In this document: in pieces, positions 34,003-43,452 of the stretch | Layout of the letters: every line of letters begins with the position of its first letter | How positions within the stretch are numbered: the first letter of the stretch is position 1 | NCBI GenBank assembly: GCA_964461025.1 | Contig: CAYWSE010000014.1 | Coordinates: 1 to 64,000, forward strand | Length of the DNA stretch: 64,000 nt | Origin: JAHBVL01 sp964461025 | Lineage (GTDB): Bacteria > Chloroflexota > Chloroflexia > Thermomicrobiales > UBA6265 | Direction of reading: 5' to 3' | Translations under genes and position numbers: made by a program | The notes under the pieces: model-generated | The model's input: only the letters and a program-made list of their open reading frames with translations | What the model was told of the DNA's origin: nothing | Databases searched by the model: none

Positions 34003-35007
34003 TCAGTCGCCGCTGGGAACGGCGCGCAGTGATGGCGCCGGTGAAGCAGGTGCGGGTCGCCGCGTTTTCATGACCTGCCGGCAGGTGTCGGTGATGAAGA
34101 CGAAAAGCCAGGCCATCAGTGCGGCGTGGGCGAGGGTGGCCCAGATATCGAGCTCGGAGAGTACGACCGCGCCTCCCGCCAGGGCCTGTAGCGTGATGGT
34201 GACGCTTGCCAGTCCAAGTACGACGAAAATCGACCGGTAGTGCGGCTGCATTCGCCAGATTGCGAACGTCAGCCCGTACACGAGCAGCATCAATAGCACC
34301 GCCACGAATCGATGCGTGAAGGCGATGCCGGCTGGACTGGTCAGATCGGCGGGAACGATCTGACCATTGCAGCTCGGCCACTCGTAGCAGGCCATTTCGT
34401 TGCCCGAATGCCGCATGTAGGCTCCCACATACGCCACGATGATCGAGCCAACGAGCATGCCCCACGCGCCCCGGTGGAACCATACCGGCAGCGGGTGTGA
34501 TTGTCCTTCGACGACCAGTGGATCGGGTTTGCCCGGATCCTCATAGAGCAACCGCGTCAGCAGGAAAACCGCCGCGAAGCAGGTCATCGATATGCCAAAG
34601 TGGGCGGCCATGATCTGCGGACTCTGCGGCCACATCACCGCCGCGGCGCCCAGTCCTGACTGAAGGAGGAGCGTGCCCACCATGACGGCGACGTAGATGC
34701 GGACTTCGCGATTGCCGCGCCGGATCAAAACAGCGCCGATCGCCGTCGCCGCGATCAAAATGCCCTCGATCGCCGTCACAATGCGATGGCTGAACTCGAT
34801 TGCCGTCTCCACAGCGTAGGACGGGATGAATTTGCCCTGGCAGAGGGGCCACGAACGGCCACACCCTTCGCCCGAACCGGTGCTGGTGACGGTCGAGCCC
34901 ATCATCAGCACGATGAACATGCCGATCGTGGCGGCGACGGCGAGCCGTTTCACCCAACGCTCGCGTCGTTCACGTTTTGCAGATTCGTCGTGTTGTGGAG
35001 TGCTCAT
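34003..35007 (-). CDS. ctaA: Heme A synthase (CtaA/Cox15 family)
   Basis: 334 residues, eight transmembrane helices. It oxidises the C8 methyl of heme O to give heme A for the caa3 oxidase encoded at 21.7-26 kb. Signatures: MMGSTVTSTGSGEGCGRSWP (first conserved Cys loop), IEFSHRIVTAIEGILI (heme His), IMAAHFGISMTCFAAVFLL (His), and in the second half ACYEWPSCNGQIVP with a second Cys pair and FTHRFVAVLLML and ATLAHAALMAWLF (His). Both Cys loops and all four His are intact. The heme O synthase gene ctaB is not in the window. Divergent from the propeller gene at 35158. Confidence 0.93.
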   Translation of the reverse strand: MSTPQHDESAKRERRERWVKRLAVAATIGMFIVLMMGSTVTSTGSGEGCGRSWPLCQGKFIPSYAVETAIEFSHRIVTAIEGILIAATAIGAVLIRRGNREVRIYVAVMVGTLLLQSGLGAAAVMWPQSPQIMAAHFGISMTCFAAVFLLTRLLYEDPGKPDPLVVEGQSHPLPVWFHRGAWGMLVGSIIVAYVGAYMRHSGNEMACYEWPSCNGQIVPADLTSPAGIAFTHRFVAVLLMLLVYGLTFAIWRMQPHYRSIFVVLGLASVTITLQALAGGAVVLSELDIWATLAHAALMAWLFVFITDTCRQVMKTRRPAPASPAPSLRAVPSGD

Positions 35008-35157
35008 GGCGTTGTTGCGAGAGTCCGGCGACCAGTTCCGTTGTCATGCGCAAGCGTACTACCGTCCGCGACTCCCGTGCAGGTTCGGCAGACGCTCGTT
35101 TGGCAGTGGAAGAGCCGGTTAAGATAGAAGGAAGATATTGAAATCGGGAGGGTGTGT

Positions 35158-36630
35158 GTGAATCGTCTGAGAAGCGTGTTGAGCATAGCAATGACATTCG
35201 TCATTGTCTGCGGCGGCGTGATGTCTGTGCGTGATACGGTCGCCCAGGAAGCATCCCCTGTACTCAGTCAGCAATCGGTATGGCTCGACAATTTGATGCC
35301 GCTGGGGCTCTCGCCAGACGGTAGTCTCCTCGCCGCCGCGAACCGCGCCGAACTGTGCACCTATCAGGTACCGTCAATGGCGCAGCAGGCTTGCGTCGAT
35401 CTGGAGCCTCTGGAGGCGGGATTGCGCGTCGGCGACGTGTCCTGGTCGCCTGACAGCACACGTCTGGTTCTGACCGAAGACTCATTTCGCATCCTGCGAG
35501 ATGGCGATCTCTGGGTCGTCGACGCAATGACCGGCGAACTGACGAATCTGACCGATGATGGATTCAATGAAAATCTCGCCATCGGCTCTCCGGAGAAGAT
35601 GGCTGGCGAGACATTCTATTTCGATGTAGCGCCCGCCTGGAGCCCGGATAGCGAGTCCATCACCTTCTCGCGAACGACATTTGTCGATGGTGAACGAGCA
35701 GGCAACGACATCGTCACCATTCCAGCCGCTGGTGGGGAACCACAAGTGTTGCTGAACGTATCTCCGGAGGAGATCGGCGTCGCTTTCTTCCCGATGCGAT
35801 GGTCGCCGGACGGAAGCGCTCTCTACTACGTGCTGACGCCGGTCCAGCGCAGCGATCCCTCCACCGGCATCTATCGGTTCGACGCCGCTACGGGCACGTC
35901 CGAGCAACTTCTTGGATTTTCGCGCGATGTTGGGGCACCGGCGATCACCGAGATCAGCCCCGCTGGGGACAAAATACTTGTCTTCTATCCAACTGCAGCC
36001 GTAACGCTGGGCGCGTTCGAACCGATCTTCTGGTTACTCGATCTTGAAACGCTGGAAATCGAACCGCTCCAACCACCGGGCGAAACTGAAAATGATCCTG
36101 GTTTTGTGGCGGCGGCGGCGTTCTCACCGGAGGGTGCATCGCTCCTGATTGGAACCAGGCGATCGACTCCCGACTTCCAATTGTGGGAGATGACCATCGA
36201 CTCGGGCGAAGCGACCCAGCTCGTCGAGGGTCTCTCCGGTGTGATCTCCGTCGAGCCGACCATTGGGCCCAGCTGGACCGCCTCCGGCCTCATCTTCGTT
36301 GCGTCCGACATCCATTCCGGAACGCTGCTGGAAGTACCGCCGCGAGAGTCGCCGCTCGTTGCCGAACGTCCAGATGCACCCGCCAGCCCGCCGGCAGTTG
36401 CCAGCGAGGACTTCGAGGCTGGCGACCGGGCGATCGTCGCATCGAACGGCGTACCGCTTCACGCGGCGCCGACGGGATTGTCGCCAGCGGTCGCGCTCCT
36501 CGAAGTGGGAGCTTTGCTGACCGTGCTCGGTCCTGCCGAAGAGGAGGAAGGCGTCTTCTGGTTGCCGGTTCAGGATATAGAAACCCGGACGATTGGATTC
36601 GTCCGGGTCGAGCTTGTGATCAAGGGCTAG
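35158..36630 (+). CDS. Secreted PD40/TolB-like beta-propeller protein with C-terminal SH3 domain
   Basis: 490 residues from a GTG at 35158 with GGGAGGG 5 nt upstream. Signal peptide: RLRSVLSIAMTFVIVCGGVM. Propeller blades contain SWSPDSTRLVLTEDS, AWSPDSESITFSRTT, RWSPDGSALYYVL, AFSPEGASLLIGTR and SWTASGLIFVASD. The last 60 residues (VASNGVPLHAAPTGLSPAV, LLEVGALLTVLGP, FWLPVQDIETRTIGFVRVE) form a bacterial SH3b domain, often a peptidoglycan or peptide binder. Likely periplasmic or extracellular protein interaction scaffold. A TTGGCA and AAGATA pair upstream (about 35101-35126) could be its promoter. The convergent SBP gene ends 20 bp downstream; a small GCGAGG...CCTCGC hairpin lies between. 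Confidence 0.8.
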   Translation: MNRLRSVLSIAMTFVIVCGGVMSVRDTVAQEASPVLSQQSVWLDNLMPLGLSPDGSLLAAANRAELCTYQVPSMAQQACVDLEPLEAGLRVGDVSWSPDSTRLVLTEDSFRILRDGDLWVVDAMTGELTNLTDDGFNENLAIGSPEKMAGETFYFDVAPAWSPDSESITFSRTTFVDGERAGNDIVTIPAAGGEPQVLLNVSPEEIGVAFFPMRWSPDGSALYYVLTPVQRSDPSTGIYRFDAATGTSEQLLGFSRDVGAPAITEISPAGDKILVFYPTAAVTLGAFEPIFWLLDLETLEIEPLQPPGETENDPGFVAAAAFSPEGASLLIGTRRSTPDFQLWEMTIDSGEATQLVEGLSGVISVEPTIGPSWTASGLIFVASDIHSGTLLEVPPRESPLVAERPDAPASPPAVASEDFEAGDRAIVASNGVPLHAAPTGLSPAVALLEVGALLTVLGPAEEEEGVFWLPVQDIETRTIGFVRVELVIKG

Positions 36631-36650
36631 CGAGGTCTGCCTCGCGTGGC

Positions 36651-37529
36651 CTAGGTGTAGTTGAGCAGCTCGCCTGGTTGCGTCAGCCACTCTTCGACAA
36701 TTGCCTGATGCGTGCCGTCGTCCTTCAACGAAGCGAGCGCTTCGTTGAAGAAGGGAACGAGCTCGCTTCCTTTTTCGAAGACCGCGCCCATGCCTTCGCC
36801 GGGGTTGTTCGGAAGCACGCCGGCGATGACGAGTCCTTCGAACTGAATTCCGGTGATGAACTGGGCCGATTCGAGATCGGCGACGGTCGCATCGACGGTC
36901 TCGTTCACCAGCTGCTGCAGTGCGTCAGCGGTCGTGTCCATGACGAGCGGATCGTTTTCCGGCTGGATGTCGTCGATGACGACCTGATAGTACGTCGTGC
37001 CGACCTGGGTGGCGAAGGTGAACTGGCTCAGGTCTGCAAGGGTCTTCGCTTCGAGAACCGGCGATCCTTCACGGGTGATGACCGTCAGCGGTGATTTGTA
37101 GTAGGCATCAGAGAAGTCGACCGCTTCCTTGCGCTCCTCGGTGATGCTGACTTCTGTCATATAGAAGTCGAATGGCTTCTCACCCGGTGCATACGAGGCG
37201 TTGAACGACGTGTAACCCCAGTCAACCTGATCGGGAGCGAAACCGAGCCGCGCCGCCAGCGCCGCGGCGAGAGCGCCTTCGAATCCCTGCCCATTGGTCG
37301 GGTCGTTGTCGATGAACCACGGTGGATAGAGTGGTTGATCGGCGTGGATCGTCAGTCTGCCCTCATTCCTCAACGGCAGAGTGGCGATGTCGAAGAGCCC
37401 CGCGACCGGAGAGGCCGCCGGAGAAGCATCGGGAGTCGCCTCCTGCGCCAGGCCCACAAGCCTCGGCGACGCTGCCAGCGCCGCGGCAATCGCCGCAGAC
37501 CGGCCCACGAATTGACGTCGGTTGATCAT
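36651..37529 (-). CDS. ABC transporter substrate-binding protein, polar amino acid type (SBP_bac_3)
   Basis: 292 residues from the ATG at 37529 (AAGGAG 6 nt upstream). The N-terminus NRRQFVGRSAAIAAALAASP carries a twin-arginine-like RRxF motif followed by a hydrophobic stretch; no lipobox Cys is visible. The mature part has LTIHADQPLYPPWFIDNDP, GQGFEGALAAALAARLGF, DFYMTEVSITEERKEAVDFS and DAYYKSPLTVIT, a complete family 3 fold. It captures an amino acid for the permease and ATPase genes on the opposite strand at 37809-39469. Confidence 0.9.
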   Translation of the reverse strand: MINRRQFVGRSAAIAAALAASPRLVGLAQEATPDASPAASPVAGLFDIATLPLRNEGRLTIHADQPLYPPWFIDNDPTNGQGFEGALAAALAARLGFAPDQVDWGYTSFNASYAPGEKPFDFYMTEVSITEERKEAVDFSDAYYKSPLTVITREGSPVLEAKTLADLSQFTFATQVGTTYYQVVIDDIQPENDPLVMDTTADALQQLVNETVDATVADLESAQFITGIQFEGLVIAGVLPNNPGEGMGAVFEKGSELVPFFNEALASLKDDGTHQAIVEEWLTQPGELLNYT

Positions 37530-37627
37530 GAACAACTCCTTCTCTGGTCTGATCACGAAAACACCCATCGACGATTCTGACAGGTCGTCTCGCTGGCTGC
37601 AATTGGCCCGAAAGCCGCTTGCACTGC

Positions 37628-37662
37628 GAGTATACTGCAGTTTGTTATCAAGTTATGAACTT
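37628..37662. promoter_or_regulatory. Divergent regulatory region of the amino acid ABC system
   Basis: AGTATA at 37628-37633 reads TATACT on the minus strand, a good -10 about 100 bp upstream of the binding-protein start; the matching -35 is weak. AAGTT-ATG-AACTT (37650-37662) is a 13-bp inverted repeat next to it. The 279-bp gap between the two divergent starts has no other feature. Confidence 0.35.
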
Positions 37663-37808
37663 AAGTTGCCCGGCGGACACGCGGTGTCATGGTTGGGCGT
37701 CAAATGCGCAGGCGGAACGCAACCGATTCGACGGGTACCATTTCGCAGGCGAAGACCTGCTTCGCGTGGTGTCCATCACACGCAGTCATGTGTTGAGAGG
37801 CGAGCTGA

Positions 37809-38690
37809 ATGTCGGCAATTCCATCCCCTGCAGCGGCGCTGAGCGATGCCGAAATCGCTGCTATGTTGACACCGCAGGCCGCGTGGCGCGATCGGGACGT
37901 ATTGCGGTCGGCGTTCATTGCCCTGATCAGCAGCATCGTGATTTTCGGTGGACTCGCCTGGCTGATCAGCGGCACCGAAGGCTGGGATGCTGTCCAGAGA
38001 TCATTCTTCAGCTGGAAACACTTCAAGGCGTCATTCCCCAGTATCTGGGACGGCTTCAAGCTCAATATCAAGATTTTCATGATTGCCGAGCCGATCATTC
38101 TGGCGATCGGTCTGTTGCTGGCGGTGATCCGCAGCACGCGCGGCGCGGCGCTCTTTCCGTTGCGGGCGTTTGCCGTCGCCTACACCGATCTCTTTCGGGG
38201 CGCCCCGGCGCTGCTGGTCATTCTGACACTCGGATTCGGTGTCCCGGCGTTGCGCATCTCCGCCGTGCCGAACACCCCCGTCTTCTGGGGGACAGTTGCC
38301 ATCATTCTCAGCTCTTCGGCGTATCAGGCCGAAACATTCCGGGCCGGCATCGGCACAGTCCATGGCAGTCAGCGGGCCGCTGCTCGGGCACTTGGGCTTT
38401 CCAGCACGCAGGCCATGCGCTTTGTCGTGCTGCCACAGGCAATCCGGCGGGTGATTCCACCGACGCTGAGCGGGTTTGTCGGATTACAGAAGGAAACGGC
38501 GCTTATATCTGTGCTTGGACCGTTAGAGGCCACCCGCCAGGCACAGATTTACGGCAGTCTGCATTTCAATTACACGAGTTACGTCGTGGCCGGGCTCCTG
38601 TTCATCTCGATCACCATTCCGCTCGCCCGGTTCACCGACTATCTCCTCCGGCGGAGCGAGGTTCGTCGCTCGATGGGAGGCGCCGTATGA
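37809..38690 (+). CDS. Amino acid ABC transporter permease (HisM/GlnP type)
   Basis: 293 residues. Helices start near VLRSAFIALISSIVIFGGLA. The HEAT/HisMQ permease segment runs from GFKLNIKIFMIAEPIILAIG to the EAA loop SAYQAETFRAGIGTVHGSQR, then AARALGLSSTQAMRFVVLPQ and AIRRVIPP. Exactly one permease gene is present, so it may homodimerise. Its stop overlaps the ATPase start (ATGA). It partners with the divergent binding protein. Confidence 0.92.
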   Translation: MSAIPSPAAALSDAEIAAMLTPQAAWRDRDVLRSAFIALISSIVIFGGLAWLISGTEGWDAVQRSFFSWKHFKASFPSIWDGFKLNIKIFMIAEPIILAIGLLLAVIRSTRGAALFPLRAFAVAYTDLFRGAPALLVILTLGFGVPALRISAVPNTPVFWGTVAIILSSSAYQAETFRAGIGTVHGSQRAAARALGLSSTQAMRFVVLPQAIRRVIPPTLSGFVGLQKETALISVLGPLEATRQAQIYGSLHFNYTSYVVAGLLFISITIPLARFTDYLLRRSEVRRSMGGAV

Positions 38691-39469
38691 GCGAGCCGAT
38701 TCTGAGCATCCGCGGGCTGTACAAGGCGTACGACCAGAATCTGGTGCTGAAAAACATCAATCTCGATGTCGCCGAGCACGAAGTGATCTGCCTGATCGGC
38801 GCGTCGGGGTGCGGCAAGTCGACTCTGCTGCGTTGTATCAACCTGCTCGAGGAAATCAACGCGGGGGTTGTCGTGCTGGCCGGCGAAGAGATCTCGCACG
38901 AGTCGCCGAACCTGAACCGGATCAGGCAGCGCGTTGGCATGGTGTTTCAGTCGTACAATCTCTTTCCGCACATGTCGGTGATCGAGAATGTGATGCTGGC
39001 GCCGCGCAAGGTGCTGGGCGTCGGCAAGCGCCAGGCGGAGGCTGATGGGCTGGCGCTGCTGGAGCGATTCGGGCTCTCCGATAAAGCGCGAGAGTATCCC
39101 GACCGGCTCTCCGGGGGGCAACAGCAGCGGGTGGCGATCATTCGCGCGTTGGCCCTGCGACCGGAGGTGCTGTTGCTCGACGAGGTTACCTCGGCGCTCG
39201 ACCCGGAAATGGTCGGCGAGGTGCTGGAGATCATCGCCGAGCTAAAAACGCTCGGCATGACGATGATGCTCGCCACGCATCAGATGGCCTTCGCCCGCCA
39301 GATCGCCGATCGCGTGGCCTTTCTCGACGCCGGTGTGATTCTGGAAATCGGACCTCCCGAGGAGATCTTCAATCACCCGCGCGAAGAGCGGACCCGCCAG
39401 TTCCTGCAGCGGATAATCGGCGCGGAGCCTGGCGGGGGGGTGGTCGCGGCGCCGGAGAGTACACCCTGA
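38687..39469 (+). CDS. Amino acid ABC transporter ATP-binding protein (HisP/GlnQ type)
   Basis: 260 residues from the ATG at 38687, overlapping the permease stop by 4 nt. Walker A is GASGCGKSTLL, the Q loop is GMVFQSYNLFPHMSV, the ABC signature is DRLSGGQQQRVAI, Walker B is VLLLDEVTSALDPE, and the switch His is in LATHQMAFAR. This is the PAAT family pattern. It completes a three-gene importer in a divergent arrangement. Confidence 0.95.
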   Translation: MSEPILSIRGLYKAYDQNLVLKNINLDVAEHEVICLIGASGCGKSTLLRCINLLEEINAGVVVLAGEEISHESPNLNRIRQRVGMVFQSYNLFPHMSVIENVMLAPRKVLGVGKRQAEADGLALLERFGLSDKAREYPDRLSGGQQQRVAIIRALALRPEVLLLDEVTSALDPEMVGEVLEIIAELKTLGMTMMLATHQMAFARQIADRVAFLDAGVILEIGPPEEIFNHPREERTRQFLQRIIGAEPGGGVVAAPESTP

Positions 39470-39623
39470 TGGCGCCAGTCGTGAGTGGAGCCAACGATTC
39501 CGGACTCGTCCTTCGTTGTGATAGCATCCCGTTCCAGTGAACGTAATCGAATGTGCTTCCGTCGCGACGGGTGAGGCGCCTGACGGTCGGAGACGCGTGT
39601 GCTGACTGTATCAGGGGGAATCA

Positions 39624-40649
39624 ATGAGCGCCGTCACTCCTCAGTTCGAGATAGTCAAGGTTTTCGCATTCGACGCTACCGGCATCGCCGAGGGCTCGGT
39701 GTCGGGTCTTGCCGACGATGGCACGTTTGCGGGATTCGACCACGTGAATGGCAGCGCTGCGCCCGCAATCTGGGATTCGAGTGGCAACCGAACGCTGCTC
39801 GACACGAGTGGGATCAGCTTTACGTCCGTCAACCGGAGCGTTCTGGTTCAAAGCTCCCAGCTCGTTGCAGCAAACCTCTGGAATGACGAGCCGAATGCAT
39901 GGCCACGTTACTTCGGGGTTCGATGGCAAGGGGCAACCACGGAAGTGCTCGGCGGCACGGCGGTTACTGTGAACGATATGAATAGTGACGGGAAAGTTTC
40001 AGGCATCCGTGACTCGAATGTCGCGCATTGGGATTCAATGGGCTCGTCCGGCTGGATGGGCGTGAACAGCGACGCCGCAATGATCAATGCCTTTGGCGAC
40101 GTCGCCTACTTCACTCCGCCGGTCGTGGACCGTGAAACGAATGTCAGGACACGACGGGAGCTGTCCGTCTGGAAAATGAACGGACCCGACGAGATCCTGC
40201 GTTATCCGCCTGATCTCGACGCGCAGATCGATGCCCAAACGTGGAGCAACGAGAGTCTGCTCCGCTATTACGACGATGGCAGCGCGCTGGCGCATATTCA
40301 GATCCCGTACGCAGAAGGGCGATATCGACGAACCGTCCGTTGCCGGACGACCGGAGGAGACTATATCGAGGGGTTAACGGGCCGAGGTGTCCAGATCCTG
40401 ATCGCAAACAGGACCGGCATGATGCACGGCTACTCCTATGACGACAGCCAGCCGTTCCATCTCCGGAATCGCGCGATACATACAGTCTGGATCGACGGTG
40501 TCCCCATTCGATTTCTGCATCAGGTCACCAACGCGGCGGATTACTCGGACTATCAGGTGACAACCCTGAGTGATTCCGGTCGAATCGCCGGCGTTGCCCG
40601 GGACAAATCCACCGGCGCCTGGCACGGAGTCTTGTTCAACCGCAAGTAG
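39624..40649 (+). CDS. HAF-repeat-like protein, probable beta-propeller
   Basis: 341 residues, GGGGGA before the ATG. There is no signal peptide. Repeated segments of the HAF type recur: ATGIAEGSVSGLADDGTFAG, VTVNDMNSDGKVSGIRDSNV and TTLSDSGRIAGVARD, each with a G-x-V/I-A/S-G core after an N/S-D/N-x-G. PAIWDSSGNRTLL and SVWKMNGPDEILR match the W-x-x-G strand. Such proteins are beta-propellers of unknown role. The sequence suggests a non-enzymatic interaction protein. A nested hairpin follows the stop. Confidence 0.65.
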   Translation: MSAVTPQFEIVKVFAFDATGIAEGSVSGLADDGTFAGFDHVNGSAAPAIWDSSGNRTLLDTSGISFTSVNRSVLVQSSQLVAANLWNDEPNAWPRYFGVRWQGATTEVLGGTAVTVNDMNSDGKVSGIRDSNVAHWDSMGSSGWMGVNSDAAMINAFGDVAYFTPPVVDRETNVRTRRELSVWKMNGPDEILRYPPDLDAQIDAQTWSNESLLRYYDDGSALAHIQIPYAEGRYRRTVRCRTTGGDYIEGLTGRGVQILIANRTGMMHGYSYDDSQPFHLRNRAIHTVWIDGVPIRFLHQVTNAADYSDYQVTTLSDSGRIAGVARDKSTGAWHGVLFNRK

Positions 40650-41073
40650 TGGATGTCTGTTTCGTGCTGAATCGTCGACCGCTGAGGGCGATCGTCAGCG
40701 GGTGACGACAGCGATTCAGACGACGAGCCAATCCGAGTCAGTCGGCTGCGTTTGTCGGAGGGCTCGCGTCGTACTTCGGCGCACCTCGGCGCCGGATCGG
40801 CGTCTCTGACCGGTGCAACAATGTCCGGACGCGACCGATGGAGTATCCGCTGTCGTCGGACAATTAGTGGATCGAATGATCGTTTGAAGGGTGGCAAGAC
40901 ACCTGTCAGTAGTTCGTTGAATTCACATCCGGCCAAGTAGCAAAGTATAATAGAACGCATGTACTTGCGTGACTGATCAGACCGCGTATCGAGAGCGATC
41001 TGATTCGAATCGTCTCAGACGAGCGTCAGGCTTCTCACCAAGTCTGGAAGGCAATCGATTGGAAACCGAGCAC
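40650..41073. other. Noncoding gap after the HAF-like gene
   Basis: 424 bp. It holds the nested hairpin at 40667-40719. An AT-richer stretch at 40935-40955 (AAGTATAATAGAACG; TATAAT at about 40945) is a likely -10 for the following gene. No other feature seen. Confidence 0.5.
40667..40719. terminator. Nested long hairpin after the HAF-like gene
   Basis: CTGAATCG (40667-40674) pairs with CGATTCAG (40712-40719), and inside it CCGCTGA (40679-40685) pairs with TCAGCGG (40695-40701). No T run follows on the plus strand. Could end or stabilise the transcript, or be a cruciform-forming site. Confidence 0.4.
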
Positions 41074-41451
41074 ATGGAACACCCGGTCACAATGAGTGGT
41101 TGGCTCGAACTTGCACTCGCTCACATAGCTGCCTATCTGAATGACGACGAGTACGCTGACCTGGATGACGTAGCCCGAGCCTCGACTGCGATCGATCGTG
41201 CGCGCGCTTTGCTCCCACCTGAACCGCCTGACTACCCCAATGTCTCGATTGATGGCGATGGACTGCCGGTTTGCGAGTGCGGAAGTCGGGAAGACTGGAA
41301 GGAATTTGGGAAGACCGTCTATTCGCAGCGGTTCGATGGTGCTTCCTGGTTGGACTATGAGACGTTCGTCGAGGGAGATGTTCCCGAGTTCGTACAATGC
41401 GCAGTTTGCGAACGTGAGTACAACTCATCTACGTTTCCACGACCGAACTAG
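41074..41451 (+). CDS. Hypothetical protein with a C-terminal Cys-rich (zinc-binding-like) segment
   Basis: 125 residues from the ATG at 41074; a GTG at 40969 in frame would add 35 Arg/Ser-rich residues that look less protein-like. The N-terminal half is helical (GWLELALAHIAAYLNDDEYA and DLDDVARASTAIDRARALLP). The C-terminal half has VCECGSREDWKEFG and later FVQCAVCEREYNSS, four cysteines that could bind zinc. A TATAAT-like -10 lies near 40945. No family recognised. Neighbours are a HAF-like gene and the convergent oligopeptide permease gene. Confidence 0.55.
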   Translation: MEHPVTMSGWLELALAHIAAYLNDDEYADLDDVARASTAIDRARALLPPEPPDYPNVSIDGDGLPVCECGSREDWKEFGKTVYSQRFDGASWLDYETFVEGDVPEFVQCAVCEREYNSSTFPRPN

Positions 41452-41508
41452 CTGGTATGGAAAGCGCACACGGGGGCGCGCAACTACTGCGGTTTGAATT
41501 CGCTGGGG

Positions 41509-42453
41509 CTAACCCCGATTCCGCAGCCGCGGGTCGAGGGCGTCGCGGAGTCCGTCGCCGAGGAGCTGGAAGCCGAGGACGGTGAGGGCGATGGCGATGC
41601 CGGGAAAGAGCGCCGCCCAGGGAGCGTACTGCAGAAAGCCGTACGAGCCAGCGACCATCGTGCCCCATGAGGGGTCGGGTGCTTTGTTGCCCAATCCCAG
41701 AAAAGAAAGCCCGGCTTCGGAGAGAATGGCGAACCCGAAACTGATCGACGCCTGCACGATCAGCGGCGCCGTGATGTTCGGAAAGACATGACGAGCCATC
41801 AGACGGCTGGTGCTGGCCCCGGCCGACTGAGCGGCCTCCACATACGCGGTGTTCCGCACAGTCAACGTGGCGCCGCGCACAATGCGGACAAAGGGCGGGA
41901 TGTAGACGACCGAAATCGCCAGAATGGCGTTGGTCAGGTTGTTGCCGAGCACGGTGATGATGGCGATGGCCAGCAGCACAGCCGGAAACGCGAAGATGAC
42001 GTCGGAGAGAAGTACGATCAAGTTGTCGATCCATCCCCCTTTGTACCCGGCCAGCATGCCCAGGAGCACCCCGACCGTGCCCGCGATGCCGACGACGATT
42101 GTCCCAACCTGGAACGAAATGCGCGCTCCGTACAGCACTCGGGTGTAAATGTCTCGCCCGAACTCATCGGTACCGAAGGGATAGTCCCAGCTTGGACTCT
42201 GTAACCGGTCGGCGGAAAACTGTTCAGTTGGTCCGTGGGGCGCGATGGCCGGACCGATCAGGGCGATCAGGGCAAAAAACGCGACGATGATCAATCCAGT
42301 AAGCGCCAGCCGCTGCTGCCGGATTGCAGCAAAGATGCCGGTGCGCCTGGATACGCGCTGAGTGGCCGGAGCTGCCGCCGAAAGCGTGGCAGTGTTGTCA
42401 GCGGATTCAGCGCTGCTGGTGGGCGGAACTGCGGTGTCGTTGAGTTGACTCAT
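41509..42453 (-). CDS. Peptide/nickel-type ABC transporter permease (DppC-like)
   Basis: 314 residues. After a Thr/Ala/Ser-rich N-terminus come RQQRLALTGLIIVAFFALIA and the DppC hallmark PHGPTEQFSADRLQSPSW, YPFGTDEFGRDIYTRVLYG. The EAA region is YVEAAQSAGASTSRLMARHV then FPNITAPLIVQASISFGFAI, followed by LSFLGLGNKAPDPSWGTM. It starts 9 bp after the DppB-type gene stop. Partner of the genes at 42463-45164. Confidence 0.93.
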   Translation of the reverse strand: MSQLNDTAVPPTSSAESADNTATLSAAAPATQRVSRRTGIFAAIRQQRLALTGLIIVAFFALIALIGPAIAPHGPTEQFSADRLQSPSWDYPFGTDEFGRDIYTRVLYGARISFQVGTIVVGIAGTVGVLLGMLAGYKGGWIDNLIVLLSDVIFAFPAVLLAIAIITVLGNNLTNAILAISVVYIPPFVRIVRGATLTVRNTAYVEAAQSAGASTSRLMARHVFPNITAPLIVQASISFGFAILSEAGLSFLGLGNKAPDPSWGTMVAGSYGFLQYAPWAALFPGIAIALTVLGFQLLGDGLRDALDPRLRNRG

Positions 42454-42462
42454 GGCACTGCG

Positions 42463-43413
42463 CTATCGATGCCGCAAGCGCGGATCCATAAACGCATACG
42501 AGATATCCACGATCAAACTGATGAGCACGAAGATCGTAGCCATCACCAGTGTGACGCCCTGAACGACGGGGTAGTCGCGCGTGGAGATGGATTCGTAGAT
42601 ATAGCGCCCGATACCGGGCAAGCCGAAAATCGATTCGATGATCACCGTGCCACCGAGGAGTGTTGCGAACTGGATGCCGATGACTGTGATGATTGGAATC
42701 GAGGCATTGCGCAGGACGTGGCGGGACATGACCGTGCGGTTCGCCAGCCCTTTCGCCCTGGCGACGCGCACGTGATCGTGGGCCAGCGCTTCGAGCACCG
42801 CGGAACGGGTGTAGCGCATCAACACGGCGGCCAGCGGCAGCGCGAGGCTGATCGAAGGCATCAGCATGACCTTCATGTTGGCAACGGGGTCATCCCGGAA
42901 AGGAACATAGCCAATAGGGGGTAGCCACTTCAGCTTGAACGAAAAGATCAACACCAGAATCGTGGCCAGCAGGAAGTTCGGCATCGATATGCCGATGAGT
43001 GTGCCGATCGTGGCGGCGTAGTCGATTCGCGAATTGCGCTTGACGGCCGCAAGCACGCCCACCGGAATGGCCACGGCCATCGCCATGGCCGCCGCCATCA
43101 GGGCGAGCTGGGTTGTCACGGGAAGGCGAAGACTGAGCTCCTCAGTAATCTCCCGGCGCGTCCGAAACGACGTTCCCAGATCGCCCTGCAGTACATGACC
43201 GAGCCACCTGCCGTATTGCACGGGCAGTGGCTGGTCGAGGCCATATGACTTGCGAACCAGTTCGCGCTGCTCTTCGGTAATTCGCGTATCGGTGCCGATG
43301 ACGAAGTTCGAGATGTCACCCGGAATCGCGTGAATCAGCGCAAAAACCAGAATTGAGACACCGAACAGCACGGGAATCAGCAACAGGAGTCTTCGGAGGA
43401 GATACCGTCCCAT
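42463..43413 (-). CDS. Peptide/nickel-type ABC transporter permease (DppB-like)
   Basis: 316 residues. The N-terminus RYLLRRLLLLIPVLFGVSIL is followed by VFALIHAIPGD, the classical DppB start. RKSYGLDQPLPVQYGRWLGH, the EAA region VRVARAKGLANRTVMSRHVL, and ESIFGLPGIGRYIYESI all match. The end RDYPVVQGVTLVMATIFVLI leads to DISYAFMDPRLRHR. A 14-bp stem-loop separates it from the binding-protein gene. Confidence 0.93.
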   Translation of the reverse strand: MGRYLLRRLLLLIPVLFGVSILVFALIHAIPGDISNFVIGTDTRITEEQRELVRKSYGLDQPLPVQYGRWLGHVLQGDLGTSFRTRREITEELSLRLPVTTQLALMAAAMAMAVAIPVGVLAAVKRNSRIDYAATIGTLIGISMPNFLLATILVLIFSFKLKWLPPIGYVPFRDDPVANMKVMLMPSISLALPLAAVLMRYTRSAVLEALAHDHVRVARAKGLANRTVMSRHVLRNASIPIITVIGIQFATLLGGTVIIESIFGLPGIGRYIYESISTRDYPVVQGVTLVMATIFVLISLIVDISYAFMDPRLRHR

Positions 43414-43452
43414 GCTCGCCTCGCCAGGTACCGGGAAAGGAAATTGAAGGGC

